From positions 3,356,572 through 3,420,571 of the forward strand of contig JAQFVV010006238.1 in NCBI GenBank assembly GCA_028023455.1: a stretch of 64,000 nt of DNA. Reading direction: 5' to 3'. Below the pieces are notes generated by a model that was given only the letters and a program-made list of their open reading frames with translations, had not been told where the DNA came from and did no database searches. The DNA is from Epiperipatus broadwayi (Eukaryota > Onychophora > Udeonychophora > Euonychophora > Peripatidae). Shown in pieces: positions 40,901 to 55,900 of the stretch; position 1 is the stretch's first letter; the number at the start of each line of letters is the position of its first letter. The position numbers were made by a program, and so were the translations under genes.

Positions 40901-43900
40901 TTGTGGATCAGTCATATGCAAAACAACCTGCTGATCACAATTTTTTTTATCTTAAGTGTAAGTGACTCAGACATGGTCCAACATTATCAATAGCCTAACT
41001 TTTTCTTGCATCCTGTTTTGAAATTACTCATTCTGACCTCTGGCAATCAGCCATTAATTGAGATAAACGTCAGATTTGTATCTGATAAAAGACAAATATA
41101 TTATGTCACCAATCATAATGACCATATTCCAATTAATCTTCAACTTGCAAATGTGTGATGACATATTAAACAGTACAGTAGAAAACAAAGCATATTAATG
41201 GGTTTAGCCACAAAAACATAGGTAATACACTTTTGAACAGCTAATTTATAAACTTTCAAGTCATGGACTAAATTGATGCTGCTTCATTTTGATTAAATGC
41301 TATAGTTGAGAAGCACCAGGAAATATTAGTACCTCTATTTAGATACTATTAATACAATCACTCACCATGTAATCTCACACATTTCCTGAACATTGAAAGA
41401 TCTCGAAGATCTATCGACAGCAATTGATAAGCTATGCTAGGATATTAGAGATAGCAAATTGGTGTTCACTATTTAATACCTACATGGATAAAATATGTTA
41501 TTAGTAATTTTAAGATCTCTACTTTTTTTTTTCATGCTCCTTTGATAATTTATTGCATTTGAGCAGTCATTGTCATCCTTGAATGAACTTTGCCAAAAAC
41601 TTCTTTAATTTTTCAATCTTTTAAATAATTCTTTAATATTAGATTTTAACTTAACATGATCTTCATTAATTTCATCCATGCCCAGCTATTCTTTTTAAAT
41701 TGCCCAGTAGGAAATTTTTTTCTCTCACTATGCTTATGTCATCTAGTGTAAACTTTAATAATCAGAAGATGCCTGAAGATAATCCTTAATTAATTCTTGT
41801 TCAATGCTTTCCCATCTAATATGCACCTGGATCTTTTTCCCTAGCAGTCATCTTTTGCTTTTGTTTTGTTATCAAACTTAGTACTTCTCACAGATTCAAA
41901 GTTTCTCAGCGACGAAAGATATACGCTTGAAATCAGCATGGGGATATTGGATGGGATTAGAATTGAGTAAAATTTATTAAGCATTACCATTTGGCATTTA
42001 TTGATTACTAAAGCTTATACAAGATGATATAACTATAGTGAGAGGAAAAAAATTGCTACGGAACAAAATTTTGTAAGCTGAGGGTAATATAATGTCTTAT
42101 TGGTTTCAACACTATCTTAAACATTGCTATTAATATTTGCAATATCAACTGATCTAAGTACTATACTTCAGCCATTAAAGTGCTGCTACCAATCTGCAAA
42201 CCTTTATTTTTCTTCACTGTCATGGAGGTTAGAAGCTGAATTAGTTCCAGTTTTTTAAATATTACTGTAACAATTCATGTGAACTTCTTATGAAAAGAAA
42301 AAAGTAAAATTTGTTTCAAGATCAATAACTGAATGAAAAATTAGTCAAAACTAAATTAAAGATGTTTAGAGCATTTTATCGATATTATCTCCTTTTATAA
42401 GATGAATTACCGACAGCCTTTCTACAATCCATCCTGCAAGAAGCATATTTATATATGTAAAGCCAATGAATGTGCTTAAAACAGTACTTTATCTTATGAT
42501 AAACTCTTAATTAAATAGACTATTGCAAAATCATTAGTTCTCCATTCTTGCTTTTAAGTTGTTACTTTTTCTTAGGAATTCTCATATTTATTATAATAAT
42601 AATAATATCACACATTTTAAAGACCACAACAATACGATATTTATTTCTTACAAAAATGCCATTAAGATTTATTTAGTCTTTTAGTATTATCGGGCACTTT
42701 TATAGATCAAGCCACATAAACAATTATCTCTAAAATCAATTTAAAAAAAAATATTAATGACTATTACTACATGATATTATGTCTTCTGAATTTTTATGAG
42801 CATAATAAAACCATTGTAATCCATGTTCCTCGATGTTTAGCCATTTATATGAAACAAGGGGAGAAAAACAAGAGATTAATTTTTACTTTAAACAATTCGG
42901 GAACCTTAACTTTTTGATCCACTACGTAATTGCTGAGCTTCACTGCAGAGGCTGTTACTAATACTTTAAAATCCAAAACTATCTATAAATGAGATAAAAT
43001 TGTGTTAAAGTATTTTGTTCTGTATATAGTTATAGTTAAATAAATAATCAATCAAACAAATAGAGTGAACAAATTAATTAAATTAGACATTAAGTAATTA
43101 TTTCCTAATAAGAAAATGAAAAAAGCATACGATATCTAACAAGTCATTGCTTTTATGTAATTTTTAGCAGGGAAAGATGCTTATGCTTGTCAAGCATTGT
43201 TAGCCGAGAGGTCATCGCACCCGCCTTGCAAGCAAGTAGTTGGTTGCAGACGGGTGTGGGTTCGCATCCCGGCCGATGCTATGACATATGAGAAAAAAAA
43301 AGATTGCTTATGCTTTTGAAATTTACATGTAAAATATGTAAAAATTAAATAAACTGATTGCATATTATTTTACTCTTACATTTTTGATTTTGTTTTATAT
43401 ACTGTTTTAATGATTGCTTTGGATAATAACTTTGCATTAGGTTGTGGACTTGGAACAGTTCATTCTATTTTATATGTATAAAATAGTTTTTGGGTTAAAC
43501 CGTGTGTTAATTTTGATTAATTCCCAACATTTCGACAAAATAGCATCTGCCATTGTGATTTTCTCCCCATAATATATTTAATGTTTTTACAATTATGTAA
43601 TGTAAATAAAATAGTTTTTGAGCTAAACCATATGTTAGTTTTTGATTAATTCCCAACGTTTTGATGAAATAGCATCCGCGCCATTGTAAAATCTTTTCTC
43701 CCCATAAAGATATAACTGTGAAAACATTAAATATAATATTATTAATCTCTATGGGGATAAAATGTTTTACAATGATGGGTGTTATTTCGTTGAAACTTTG
43801 GGAATTATTCAAAGCTAACATACGGTTTAACCCAAAAATTATTTTATTTACATCATATGACCATGTAAACATTAAATATAATACACCTGGGTCTCTTTTT

Positions 43901-46900
43901 ACATGGACTTATTTAACACAATTTTGAAGTTACGCTATTTATGTTTCACCGGAAGTCGAACTCCGATAATGCACTATTACTTTAAATAATAAATTTCGTG
44001 CACTTACGTTATATTGAAAGTAATAGCACATTATTGGAATTCGACTTTCATCTTAGTAATTTCAATATTTTCAGTGCTTTATAATAGTAAGATTTTATGC
44101 AATAATGAAATTAAAATCATGATTTCCACATTTTATGTATACACACATTAAATTTTACAAGATTATAATGTAAATTTGTTCAAACATTATGCTTGTTAAT
44201 TTTGCATTTTAAATCACATTCTGTTTTTGCTTTTTAAAAAAGAACATAATCAATTATTAATCATTTAGTGTCTGCAAGTTTATTTTTAAAAGATGAGTAA
44301 TAGCAGTGAAACGAAATTTGATTTTTAAACGGAATTGAAAATTAAAGACAAAAATAAGAATTTAATTTAGTTGTTAGTTTTAATTAAATTTTTCCCAGCA
44401 GTGGTGAATAAATGTTTTTTTATTATCATAAGTCTAAGTTCATAAACAATTAATAAAATCATCGTCTCAAAGATTAATTACTAATTACATTGTAAACAGA
44501 AAACCATTAACACAAGATGAGAGTGAACTTGGTGCTAGTTGTATTTCCTCTTGTGAGAATCTGATTTTTTACCAGTTTGCAAACGAACATGTATTTCGGC
44601 AAATAACAATAATAAATAAAACGTGTATAAAAAAATGTAAATTACTGTACTGTAAATTATGCATAAAAATATATTACTTTGAATAAAATTAAATATTATA
44701 GTTAAAAAAAGTTTGTCTTGTATCAATTTTTTTCAAATTTGAAATTTTTTATTAGTCATATTTTATTTCCTTATTTTTTTTTTGCACGAATTTTAAACTA
44801 ATTTTACGTTGGTGCTTTGCTTTTACGTGAATTTTGAAAAATCACAGGCTGCATCCCCCTTTTTCAATGTAAGTTACATCTATTTTTGCGCGATTTCATT
44901 TGCACGTGTTTTCTGAGGAACCTATCTATCGCATAAAATGAGACCCAGGTGTGTATACATATATTTCAATGTGTGCTAGAACAAAGAAATGCTATAATGA
45001 GAAAGATTCTAGAATCATTTATATTTGTCCTACTATATAAGTTTGTTATAGGAAATTTGTATCCATTTTATAATGTCATTAGTGTAAAAATTTAGGAAGA
45101 AAAAAATCTTAGAATTTAAAATTTATAGATTATCTATACTTGCTTTTTACAATGTTAAAGTAGCAAGTTTTAATTAGATTAATAAGGGCTTGTCCTCTGG
45201 ATTGTGTAAATTAATAATAAAAGGAATACTCTGAATAAAATGGAATGGACACAGTTAATAGTTAGAAGTAATGAAGTTTAATTAACATAGAGTCAGACTC
45301 GAGAGTTATAAACAAATAGTATTTTTCTTATACATTCTGTTACACACTGCATATAAATACTCTACATAATACAATTATATGTGCCCAAAAGCTTACAAAA
45401 TAATACTGATGATCTATCAGACCTGTAATGAGTCCCCTGGAGCTTCATCTCAAGAGTATTCTCTTTTTCCTGGTTCTTCTACCTGCACACCTGGGTGTAG
45501 TCCATTGTCTCTTGATTGGCTGTCAGATGCCCACGTGGTGATCTGTATCTCGAGTTCATTTATCCCATTCTTGGTATCAGATAAAGCCAGTTACATTCCA
45601 TTGTATGTTTTTAGCCATCAGTTTTCACTATCAACGAAACTAATCAGGAACTAACTTTCCATAGTTGCAGTGGCTTCCTTTACATAGCTTAGATTTATCT
45701 TCTCTATTACTGATTATTTATCCGTATAGCTAATCTTTGGTATAAGATTTACTTCTTTTAATGAGTATGCCTTTCGCATACACGCAGGCACATATATTTA
45801 ATTTTACACATATACGTTTGAATAAATGCTACTTTTATTCTTACTTTCATTTACATATGTATATAAATGTACACACATATTTAACAATATGTTTTTAGAA
45901 TTTTTACACAAAGCTACTGTTTAGCTTATTAGAAGCAAATGTGCAAAGAACTGAAGTAGCCACTGGATTAAACAATGCTTTATTTGGTTTCCAATAGTTT
46001 CAGAAGTGGCGGGGACTACTGGTATTATTATTATTAGAAGTGCCTCCGTGCATATAATTAAAGGATGGAAATGTTTTCGCACAAACACATCATTTCATTG
46101 TTGTAATTAGTGGAACATTATCAGTGATGTAAAAAACTTTATACCAATAGAATATATTAAAGTCAGTAACATAAAAGTATTTTGAAAATTGTGTTTGCCA
46201 TTTCCATGATCTCATGTTTGAATATCGAATACATTTTATCAGATTCCAATTAGCCTTAAGCCAACCCAACTATGTATCCGAAGTAAGTGGGTATCTAGCT
46301 AGTCTTAGCTAGCAAATAAGATGAGGAATTAGAAACTTGATGGAAAATGCCTTTTCTACTTATGAGGGAATGTGGGAGAGATATTTGCTTTTCAGCTGGT
46401 TATTAAAGGCTATTTTACCTTTTTTTAACCTATGTATATATATGTATACATGTTTAGATACTTATACACAGATCTGTTTGAATTAATATAGCTGTTTTTT
46501 TGTTTTTTTTAAAGAATGTTAAGTGTTTGAATATCACCATCGGTCCTCCCACTTTAGATAAACAGGAATTCATTAAAGAAGGGTAAGAAGAAGGAATTTT
46601 TATTAAGTAATTTTGATTTAAAATACTCCTACATTTATGCTTGTTTCAGTTGTAAATTGCTAAGACGTAACTGAAATATTACATTTTTATTTTGTTAAAG
46701 TTGTTTCTTTTTTATTTTATAAAATTAATATATTTTTATTTAATTTTTAAGATCTGTTTATATTGTAAAAAGAAATAATCAAGTGTAGATATGGATGATT
46801 CTTGACATGCAAATCCAGCATTTCTAAAATATATCTGACATATATAAAATGGACAAAACATTCTAAATATATATCATGTTATTCAGAATTGAATAATAAT

Positions 46901-49900
46901 TCAGTTTAATAAAATGAAAAATAGGAGGGAAGTATTACTTATTAGCATTAACCTATATTTTCATCATAACATTGAAAGCCGAATGCAACAATATATGAAA
47001 AGAAAAAATATATTTTACTTGCATTCATTAGCAGCAGAATAAATTTTTAATTACAGAAATATTCATTATTTTAAATTCTATTTTAAAAACATAATATTTC
47101 AAATAAAAACATTTTCATTATAGTTATATTCTGTAAATATTAATATTCAATGTGTTTTAACACATTACTGCAATAAAGCTTTATATTTTATACAAAAATG
47201 TTGTGAAATGTATCATTTAAGAAAGCAATTGCCTGTAGTTTTATTACATGATTAACTTTCTAAAAAATTTATTTTCCATTACTCTTTAAATGGTTCTTCA
47301 ATAAAGTATTCTGTTAGTTTATATGGTTAAATAAATATATATGGAATAGCTTATTTTTATTACACCTTTAAAAATAATAAAAAATGTTTAATATTTTTTT
47401 TAAAATGTACAAATATAATCAAGCCCCTCATGTGGTCTATAAAATGGCATGCCCTCAATTAGGCTGCCATGCATCTTACTACGGTGAGACTCGGGCCTTA
47501 ATACAAGAATTTACCAACACAGGTATGCATACGACAGGATTAAAAATAAAAATGAAGGAACATCAGTATTCTGGTACCACGAAGCAGCTACAGGCCATGT
47601 ATTCAAATCCAATTCTGCCCAAATAATTTGTACAGAGAAGAGTGATGCCAAAAGAAAAGTTAAAGAAGCTTTTTACATAGCAAATGATCTCAGTGTAATA
47701 GAAGAGAGGCATGCTTTGCTCTCTCCAAACAATGGGCCAACTAATTAAAAATTCAAACTCATTTGCATATGTGTACAATAAATCACAACAGTCTTCATTC
47801 ACAAAGCTATGAGTATGAGATTCCAACATTAAATCTCGAAAACTCTAAGCAAACCTATTATACATTATAGTATAATTATAGCTTCATTATTTAATGTGAA
47901 AAAATTCGTATATTTATAAATTATAAAAGACTTACATAAATATGAAAAGGAGATAGCATCATAGTTTCAAGCTTCCATCTCTAAGTAGAAAAATCAAAAC
48001 ATATAAAAATGAAAGTATTGAAAACATTTGTTTAAAAAATAATCATTTTGAAATAATGAAAAAAATACTCATCTATTTATCTTTATTTGTCATGTACCAT
48101 GCACATGTGACAGCTTTTGCAGCTAAGATAAGTAAGGGATTTTTTCTTAAATTTATTCTTTCTACCACACAAAAGCAATTTTTTTTGCCTGACTACAGCT
48201 TCCATCTATTGATAAAAATTAAACAATTTATAAAATAAAAAACATGACCAATAACTCACAGTAACGAAATAAACCTACTTCAGGGGGCACGCTGAATGGA
48301 ACAGTTGTAATATAGCAGTACCATTCACTTAAATCTGAGATAAACATGAAGAGAATTAATATGGTTTTATAATTCTGGCTATAAAAGTAATAGGGGTTAT
48401 GGGAAAGCATAAATTAGGAATAGAACTATCTTATATATTAAAACTATATTAACATAGTCTACCGACCCCTCTCCTTTACACCGGCTCCCTATTAAACCGT
48501 TCGTAAAAGGGATTGTGAGCTCCAAAACAAACATGATACAGCGTAAAGATTTATTTATTTTTTCTTATATCAATAGTTGTTCATTATCAACACAAGAGGG
48601 CGCCAGATACGATGATTTGATTCACAGTTTAATTTCTCGCATCACCTTACGTCATATCAAAACGATTTTGAAGTCTAATCCCTGCCCATAAGCTCGAACT
48701 CCCAGCATGGACCAATAGGGGTCACTCAGGGTCGCGATGTAATTGCCTTAAAGACTATTATTCTGGCAAATGACACAATATTAACCAATGGATAAGAAGA
48801 TCGGTTGATTAACAGATCGGTCCAAGCATTGGACGGGATCATTGGTTATTTACAACTAATACGAATGTTCGGTTGAGGCATCATTAGAATAAACAATTAG
48901 ACGCTTATAATATCATCCCCCCTTTTATCCTACAGTCCAATAGAATTATTTATACTAGCTCTATTGACATTTACTTATACTTATTAATAATAGGCCCTCC
49001 CAACTCTTAAACCTATCTTAACCACATAATAAGTAAACATCGTGACTTACGGCACGATGAAATTTAAAAGAAATAAACAAAACAACAAAAAAAAATATAA
49101 GAAAGACAAATTTAAAAGTAAAATAATTAATTGCATGAATAAATGCTAATTTTAATAATAATTTCAAAAAAAATATATATTTAATTATAGAGAATGATTT
49201 GAGGAATGCTCGACTTGTTTAAATTAAAAAAAAATTTATTGAATATAAAAAAATGAAACATTGATTAATAGCTTTATTTGCACGCACATACACGCATTCT
49301 CGCACTCGCACAGAAAAGAACATATTATGCATAATAAACATGGATGATAAAATATATTTCCTTCCTTTACATTTTTGAAATTAGGTGTGTGTTATAGTTT
49401 ATCTGCGAAAGAAAATAATAATTAGGATCAAAGTTCATAACTGGAAAAGTCCTAAGATTTAAATATGAGGAACTATGTAGCATCTGATATTTTTATTTAC
49501 GAAAGTTGAGATTAAAATAATAAGATTTAAATATGAGGGATTACGGATCATTTTATATTTTGATTTACGAAAGTCGAATTTAATTAATTATGAGATTGCC
49601 TTTTAAAGTTTACGTAAAGAATGAATGGAAGCATTATAAAATAAAGTGTTTACCTAGGATTTTGCTTAGTCTTCTGCTGCTTCTAATTTGGTGAGGGTTC
49701 GAACCTGGTAGATGATGTTTCCATAATACATGGTTATTCATTTCACATAAGTTCAGCGTAGTATGTTTGGATGATTCTTGTATATTAAACGGAACAACGT
49801 CCTTGGACTGATTGGAGTACTATGTTCGGACGGTACTGTTGCTGATCATTCATAGCTGTGGAGATGTTCTGGCGGTGGAGCGTCGATCAATCACTGAAGG

Positions 49901-52900
49901 GTTTCTTAGCCCATCATGACGATCGACGCTCTAAATGTTAATTTCATAGTGATCATATTGGATAAACCGGATAGCAAAAAAAAAAAAAAAAAGAAAAGTT
50001 CTAGTTGTAGCTTCCGGAGGAATCTAGGAAAAAAAAACTATAAGCATAAGCATAAAAAAAAAGTGTAAAAAGAACTCTTTTTTTTTTTTTTTTTTAGATT
50101 TAGATTCATATTTATATGGGTTGGTTATTATCTGAGGATCGAATCTCCACCCAGAGTTCAATATTCTTTGAGTTGTCGTTGGGGTCCGTGTCCTACGTAA
50201 TGTCCACTCAATCCATATGCTTGAGGCAATCTTAGGTTTATGCAATCTCACATTGCAATCTCAGTTAGAAAAAATTCATACTTATTCACCTTTTATGCAT
50301 ACATGTGTGCGTGTTTTAAGAGAACAATTTAACTTACATTAGTTTAAAAGTCGAGCATTTAATCTCAAAATCACTTCTATAAGCTTTTAACTTTCACCAC
50401 AGTTATAATTTAAAATAAACCCCTTTTTAATTACCCCCGCGGCATATACAAGTAGAAATCACTTATTGAGATTTAAAATGGCATATTAGTAATACTTTAT
50501 ATTTTATTTTTTTTTAGAGAATATTATTATAGTAGATTGTATGAAAGCCTTAAACTATTTAATCAGAAATATTAACATTTTATTTTACAGTGTATTTTAT
50601 AACGCATTGAAAGAAAACTACATTTATTTTTTTTTTTTTTATCATAAGTTGAAAGTGAAAGAAGAAAAAATATAGAGTGTTTACATTGCTCGTGTGTGTG
50701 CGTATATACCTGTACCGACTTTGTCTCGGTACATATCCCCGCGATCCGTCTAAAATTAAAATGCGAGGCTTGGCATTTTAATTTTCACAATAAAATTCCT
50801 TATTTTTTACCCCGCTTTGTGTGATTTTTTTTTTTTTATTTATTTTAGCCGACTATCCTACAGTTCAACTCCCCCTCACATAAAGAAAACGAAGTGGTAG
50901 GTCATGTGGTCAGGCTCGGATTGACACTTTACATTTGCGAACTAAACTGAGCGTGCCATAATTGGAGATATCTTGCCCAGTCTGGTACAGGCACCCCGGG
51001 TGGAAGATTGGCATGGGGATGGACCTTTCCGAAGTCCCACGATGCAAGGTTACGAACATATAGGCATTCTTTTACGGCCTATCTAATGGAAGGCAGGAGG
51101 ATGGTCATTTCCGAAGTCCCCTCTGCAAAAATACGACAACATTTACGAGGTAGCGAATAATCTGAGTTATAGAACAATGAGCATTCAAAATATCCGAGCC
51201 CTGTACCTCCTAGCACAATGGGAAATATTGAGGGAAGGAACAATAATAGCGCACTCTCGCGATCCGGATTTTTTTTCTTTCTTTAGGCGGCATCCGCTTC
51301 CTTTCTCCGCGTGTTTTCGAGCAACATATATTTTAGTCGAAGGCGAGCGACGTTCTTTTTAGTTTAACCCTTTGACACCCAGTACGACTTTTGTACGACT
51401 TGTCTAGAAATTTCTATTTTGAGCTGAGTTTACGCGTAAACGGTAAACGTCACACATACGTGCAATACGTCATTTTTTGCGCCATTTTAATATCTACCTG
51501 AAACTCTAAGAATTTTTTCTGTACGACAATTTTTAGATTTTTTATGAATATTTTTAGCAAAGTGTACCTAAAATTTTTTTTTTTTTTTGATTTTTCTCAT
51601 TTTATTTATCGTAAAAAAGTTATTCCACAATTGTTGGATCAATTACTGAAGATTTTATTGTGATTTTCCATTGAAGTTGTCCGTGATTCTGGGCTCTCTT
51701 CTCAAATTACGTTTTTGGATAACGTTCAAGGGTATGTAATTACTTTTTTTTATATATTTTTTTTTATAAATTATAATATTTTATATTTACTAAAACAAAT
51801 AAATATGTTATATAATAATAAATTATAATATTTTTGATGTACTGAAACAAATAAACGTTTTTTGATAACATTCGCGAGTATGTAATTACTTTTATATATA
51901 TATATTTTTTATAAATTATAATATTTTCTATTTACTGAAACAAATAAATATATTATATAATAATAAATTATAATATTTTCGATGTACTGAAATAAATAAA
52001 TATGCTATAGAATAATAAATTATAATATTTTCAAATAAATATGCTATAGAATGGAAAAAAGTTGGGGACTGGGGTATCTGTCACTGCGTGAGCTAATGCA
52101 TTTTTTGGCATGATTATAAATATGAATAGTGTATCATGCATGACCAAGTTTGAATTTATGGACGAATTATTGCATCAGTGCTAAAGTTATGACCCTCAAT
52201 TGATTTGTGTCAATTTTAGGCAAGTAATATAGGATATTGTATAAATTTTCTGGCTTCTTCAATCTATCCAGTTATTGTTACAGTGCCATGTATTTGAACT
52301 CAGCCTTTCTTTATATTTTTTATGCAAAATAATAAATATATTTATATACAAGTTCATGCTACACAACTGGAATTTCATGTAATATAGGATATTTATACAC
52401 ACTTTCTGGTTTCATCAATCCATCCATTCTGTATTATAGTGCCATGTATTTGAACTCAGCCTTTCTTCATATCTTTTATGCAAAATAATAAATATATTTA
52501 TATACAAGTTTATGCTACACAACTGGAATTTCATGTAATATAGGATATTTTATACACGGTTTCTGACTTCATCAATCCATCCACTCTGTGTTATAGTGCC
52601 ATGTATTTGAACTTAGCCTTTCTTCCACACATGTAATCATTGTTAATAATAATAAAAAATTATCTTTATTGATTTATTTTTATTCATTTTATGAGTTTAT
52701 TTATTTATTTTTGAATTACACTGTTCTATTACTTTTTTCTCCACTAAAAACCATTCATATTTTTACAGATAATTTACAAAACTGAACATATCTGGCTGTG
52801 GAATGAAAATGGATCACAGCAAGTCAGCTGTTTTAGTAATTTTCTCAGGGAAAAATTACCTCAGGTAAGACTTCCAATACATCATTTTTTTTGTAAATTT

Positions 52901-55900
52901 GTGAGGAATGTGAAGAAGCTATTTATGAAAGTGTCATTTTATCATTTGAATTTCAAAATTTAGGATTTGTGAATCAGTGTAAAAACAAACATTCTTAAAT
53001 TTGTTATAAATATTATTTTTTTTAACTTTTTCTTTATGAAATGATTATTTTAACAGCTTCATTATATTCTTTCATATATGTACTTGCTTTTACAACATTA
53101 TTTTTATATATTTATTACATTCAAACACAAAATATCTTAAGTTATTAGAGTTAGGGTAAATTTTTTTAAAAATTAAAGATGGCCGCCTGGTTTTCAAAGG
53201 GTTAAACTGGCTTTCAGAAATATTAACTTATTTATCTCGAATAGTTTTCTTTAGAAGAATTATGACATTTATTCCTTTTCTCTCTTTAAATTATATTTTT
53301 TTTCTCGTGTTTAGTTATCTGCGGTCTGCTTTGGTTTAAAATAATGTTTTATCAACCCCCCTTCCCCCCTTGTTATTGTATGATGCGATGTGTTAGTCCT
53401 TTCCGGTCCGAGGTCATTTTCCTTCAGTTACCGTTATTTATAAAGCGTACTCCGGTAATCGTATTCCTGTGGCAAATCCGTGTTCGTCAACGTCTTTTTA
53501 GACTAATTTTTCATCAGTATCGATCTGGTGGTAGCTTTCTTCTATATGGTTCCTGTCCCGGCCTCTCTATATGCCTTTCCCGTCCTTCCGCTCGCTCGAA
53601 CTTGGCTATGGCATCCCCCATCTTGTGGATGCCCTCGTCATCCCGGCTTAGCATCATCCGCCTGATGTCTGTTGGCATGTTGTGTCTAATGGTCGAGATG
53701 ATTTGCTCCTCCGTCATGTGGTACGCCGGTAGCTGCTGGAGGCCGGCCACCTGCCTGTAATAGAACTGCGTTATCGTCTCGTTAGGTTTGAGCCCGTATT
53801 TTCATTGGTGATGTGAAAGTAGATCCCCTCTTGTCTGGTAGCGTTCCAAAAGCTTCGTAGGATCTCTTCTCGATATTCTACGAACGATCTGGGCTTAAAC
53901 TCGATCGTTCGCCACCAATCTCTAGCTGGCCCTTGCAGGTATGTGCTGGCAATATTGATTTTGTCTGGCTCCGGCTTTGAGGGCTCAGAAAACAGGTTCC
54001 GGGTGCTCTCCACGTGGTCCATCGGACTCTCGTTTTCACCTGCCCTGAAGATCTCAATTTTTATTTGCCTTTCGGCCCACGACTGGCTCGGTTCCCGCAG
54101 GTTTATTCTCAGTTCAAATTTCTTTTCCAACTCCTCCAGACGTTTGGCCATAATTTCTCTCGGTACGTTCTGTTGTGGCTCGATTCCTTCTACCCTTCTA
54201 TTTATCGCGTCCACCTTTTGTCTTACGTCTTCCAGCTCTGCCTTTGCTGTTATCACTTCAGTCTTCGTTTCTTCTATCTTGGCTTTTGCTGCACCGATCT
54301 CTATTTTTATTGAGGTAATCTCCGTCTTTACTTCGTCAATCTTTATTTTTTCCTCTTTGCTCTGGTCCTCCTCTGACTCTCCTGTGTTTCCCTTCAATAA
54401 TTTTCGTATCTCCCTAATGAATTCCTTTCTCTCTCTCCTTCTTTCTTCTTCTCTGTCCTCTTCTCTCTTCCTTCTTTCTTCTTCTCTGTCCTCTTCCCTT
54501 TTCCTTCTTTCTTCTTCTCTGTACTCTTCTCTCTTCCTTCTTTCTTCCCTATCTTCCCTCATCTCTATCATCATTTGGCTCATCATTTTAAGAAGCATTT
54601 TTATTTCTGATTCAGCCTCTTCTTTAACATCTATTTTTTTTTTGAACGTTATAGGGCTCTCCCCTGTCTCCTCCCACGCAGTATCGTTATTGCTGTCCAT
54701 TTATGATTTAATAAAGGAAAAAAAAATTTTCCCTTTTTTTTTTCTTCCCTTCCTTTCCTCTCTCTATTTATATTTAAAATGTTACAACTTTTTGTTGATG
54801 CTTAAAGGAACGTGATTTTTTTTTTTTTTTCTTTTCCCTTTTTTTTTATATTTTTATTTATGATAAGTGATTAATCGACGTCCGCGCCCCCATCTCCCGC
54901 TATGTTTTTTTTTCTCCTTTCCATTTATTTCGCTCCGGTTCCAAGTGTTTTATTAAAAGATTTGCGATATTGTGAATCGCTGTATTTTGTTCCGTTTGTT
55001 TTTTTCCTTTTCTCCCTTTTCCTTCCCTTTCTATTCGTCCAAACTTTCGTTTATGTGAAAAAAAAAAGAGATTTTTTTTTTTTTTTCTTTTCTTTTTTTT
55101 TTCAGTTTTGCGTCTTTCACGAGGTTCGGCCGCTTTTGGCTAATGTCTTGATTTGCTTCTCTCCGAAACATTATTTATATTAGCCTCACGTTTGGAAGCG
55201 CCATTTTTTTATCTACCGACCCCTCTCCTTTACACCGGCTCCCTATTAAACCGTTCGTAAAAGGGATTGTGAGCTCCAAAACAAACATGATACAGCGTAA
55301 AGATTTATTTATTTTTTCTTATATCAATAGTTGTTCATTGTCAACACAAGAGGGCGCCAGATATACGATGATTTGATTCACAGTTTAATTTCTCGCATCA
55401 CCTTACGTCATATCAAAACGATTTTGAAGTCTAATCCCTGCCCATAAGCTCGAACTCCCAGCATGGACCAATAGGGGTCACTCAGGGTCACGATGTAATT
55501 GCTTTTAAGACTATTATTCTGGCAAATGACACAATATTAACCAATGGATAAGAAGATCGGTTGATTAACAGATCGGTCCAAGCATTGGATGGGATCATTG
55601 GTTATTTACAACTAATACGAATGTTCGGTTGAGGCATCATTAGAATAAACAATTAGACGCTTATAATATCATCCCCCCTTTTATCCTACAGTCCAATAGA
55701 ATTATTTATACTAGCTCTATTGACATTTACTTATACTTATTAATAATAGGCCCTCCCAACTCTTAAACCTATCTTAACCACATAATAAGTAAACATCGTG
55801 ACTTACGGCACGATGAAATTTAAATGAAATAAACAAAACAAAAAAAAAAAAATATAAGAAAGACAAATTTAAAAGTAAAATAATTAATTGCATGAATAAA

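Larger units (their letters stand above)
51368..53201. mobile_element. piggyBac-like non-autonomous transposon
   Basis: The element is 1834 bp and flanked by TTAA (51364-51367 and 53202-53205), the exact target of piggyBac transposases. The ends CCCTTTGACACCCAG and CTGGTTTTCAAAGGG are inverted repeats matching at 13 of 15 positions. No transposase frame is present. Inside are A/T-rich tandem repeats (51760-52040), a three-copy 155-bp tandem (52245-52620) and an exon-like segment (52768-52863). It is nested in the LTR element between gag and the 3' LTR. Confidence 0.85.

Noticed and set aside
49699-49712. GGTTCGAACC B-box-like motif in each LTR
   Set aside because: No A box or cloverleaf precedes it, so it is not a tRNA gene or SINE.
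50024-50251. Minus-strand frame present in both LTRs (also 56726-56968)
   Set aside because: Its presence twice follows from LTR identity. It contains a lysine run from a T homopolymer and has no family resemblance.
53943-54815. 290-codon plus-strand open frame
   Set aside because: It is the antisense of the Gag coiled coil; Ser/Leu/Phe-rich low complexity comes from GA-rich sense codons.
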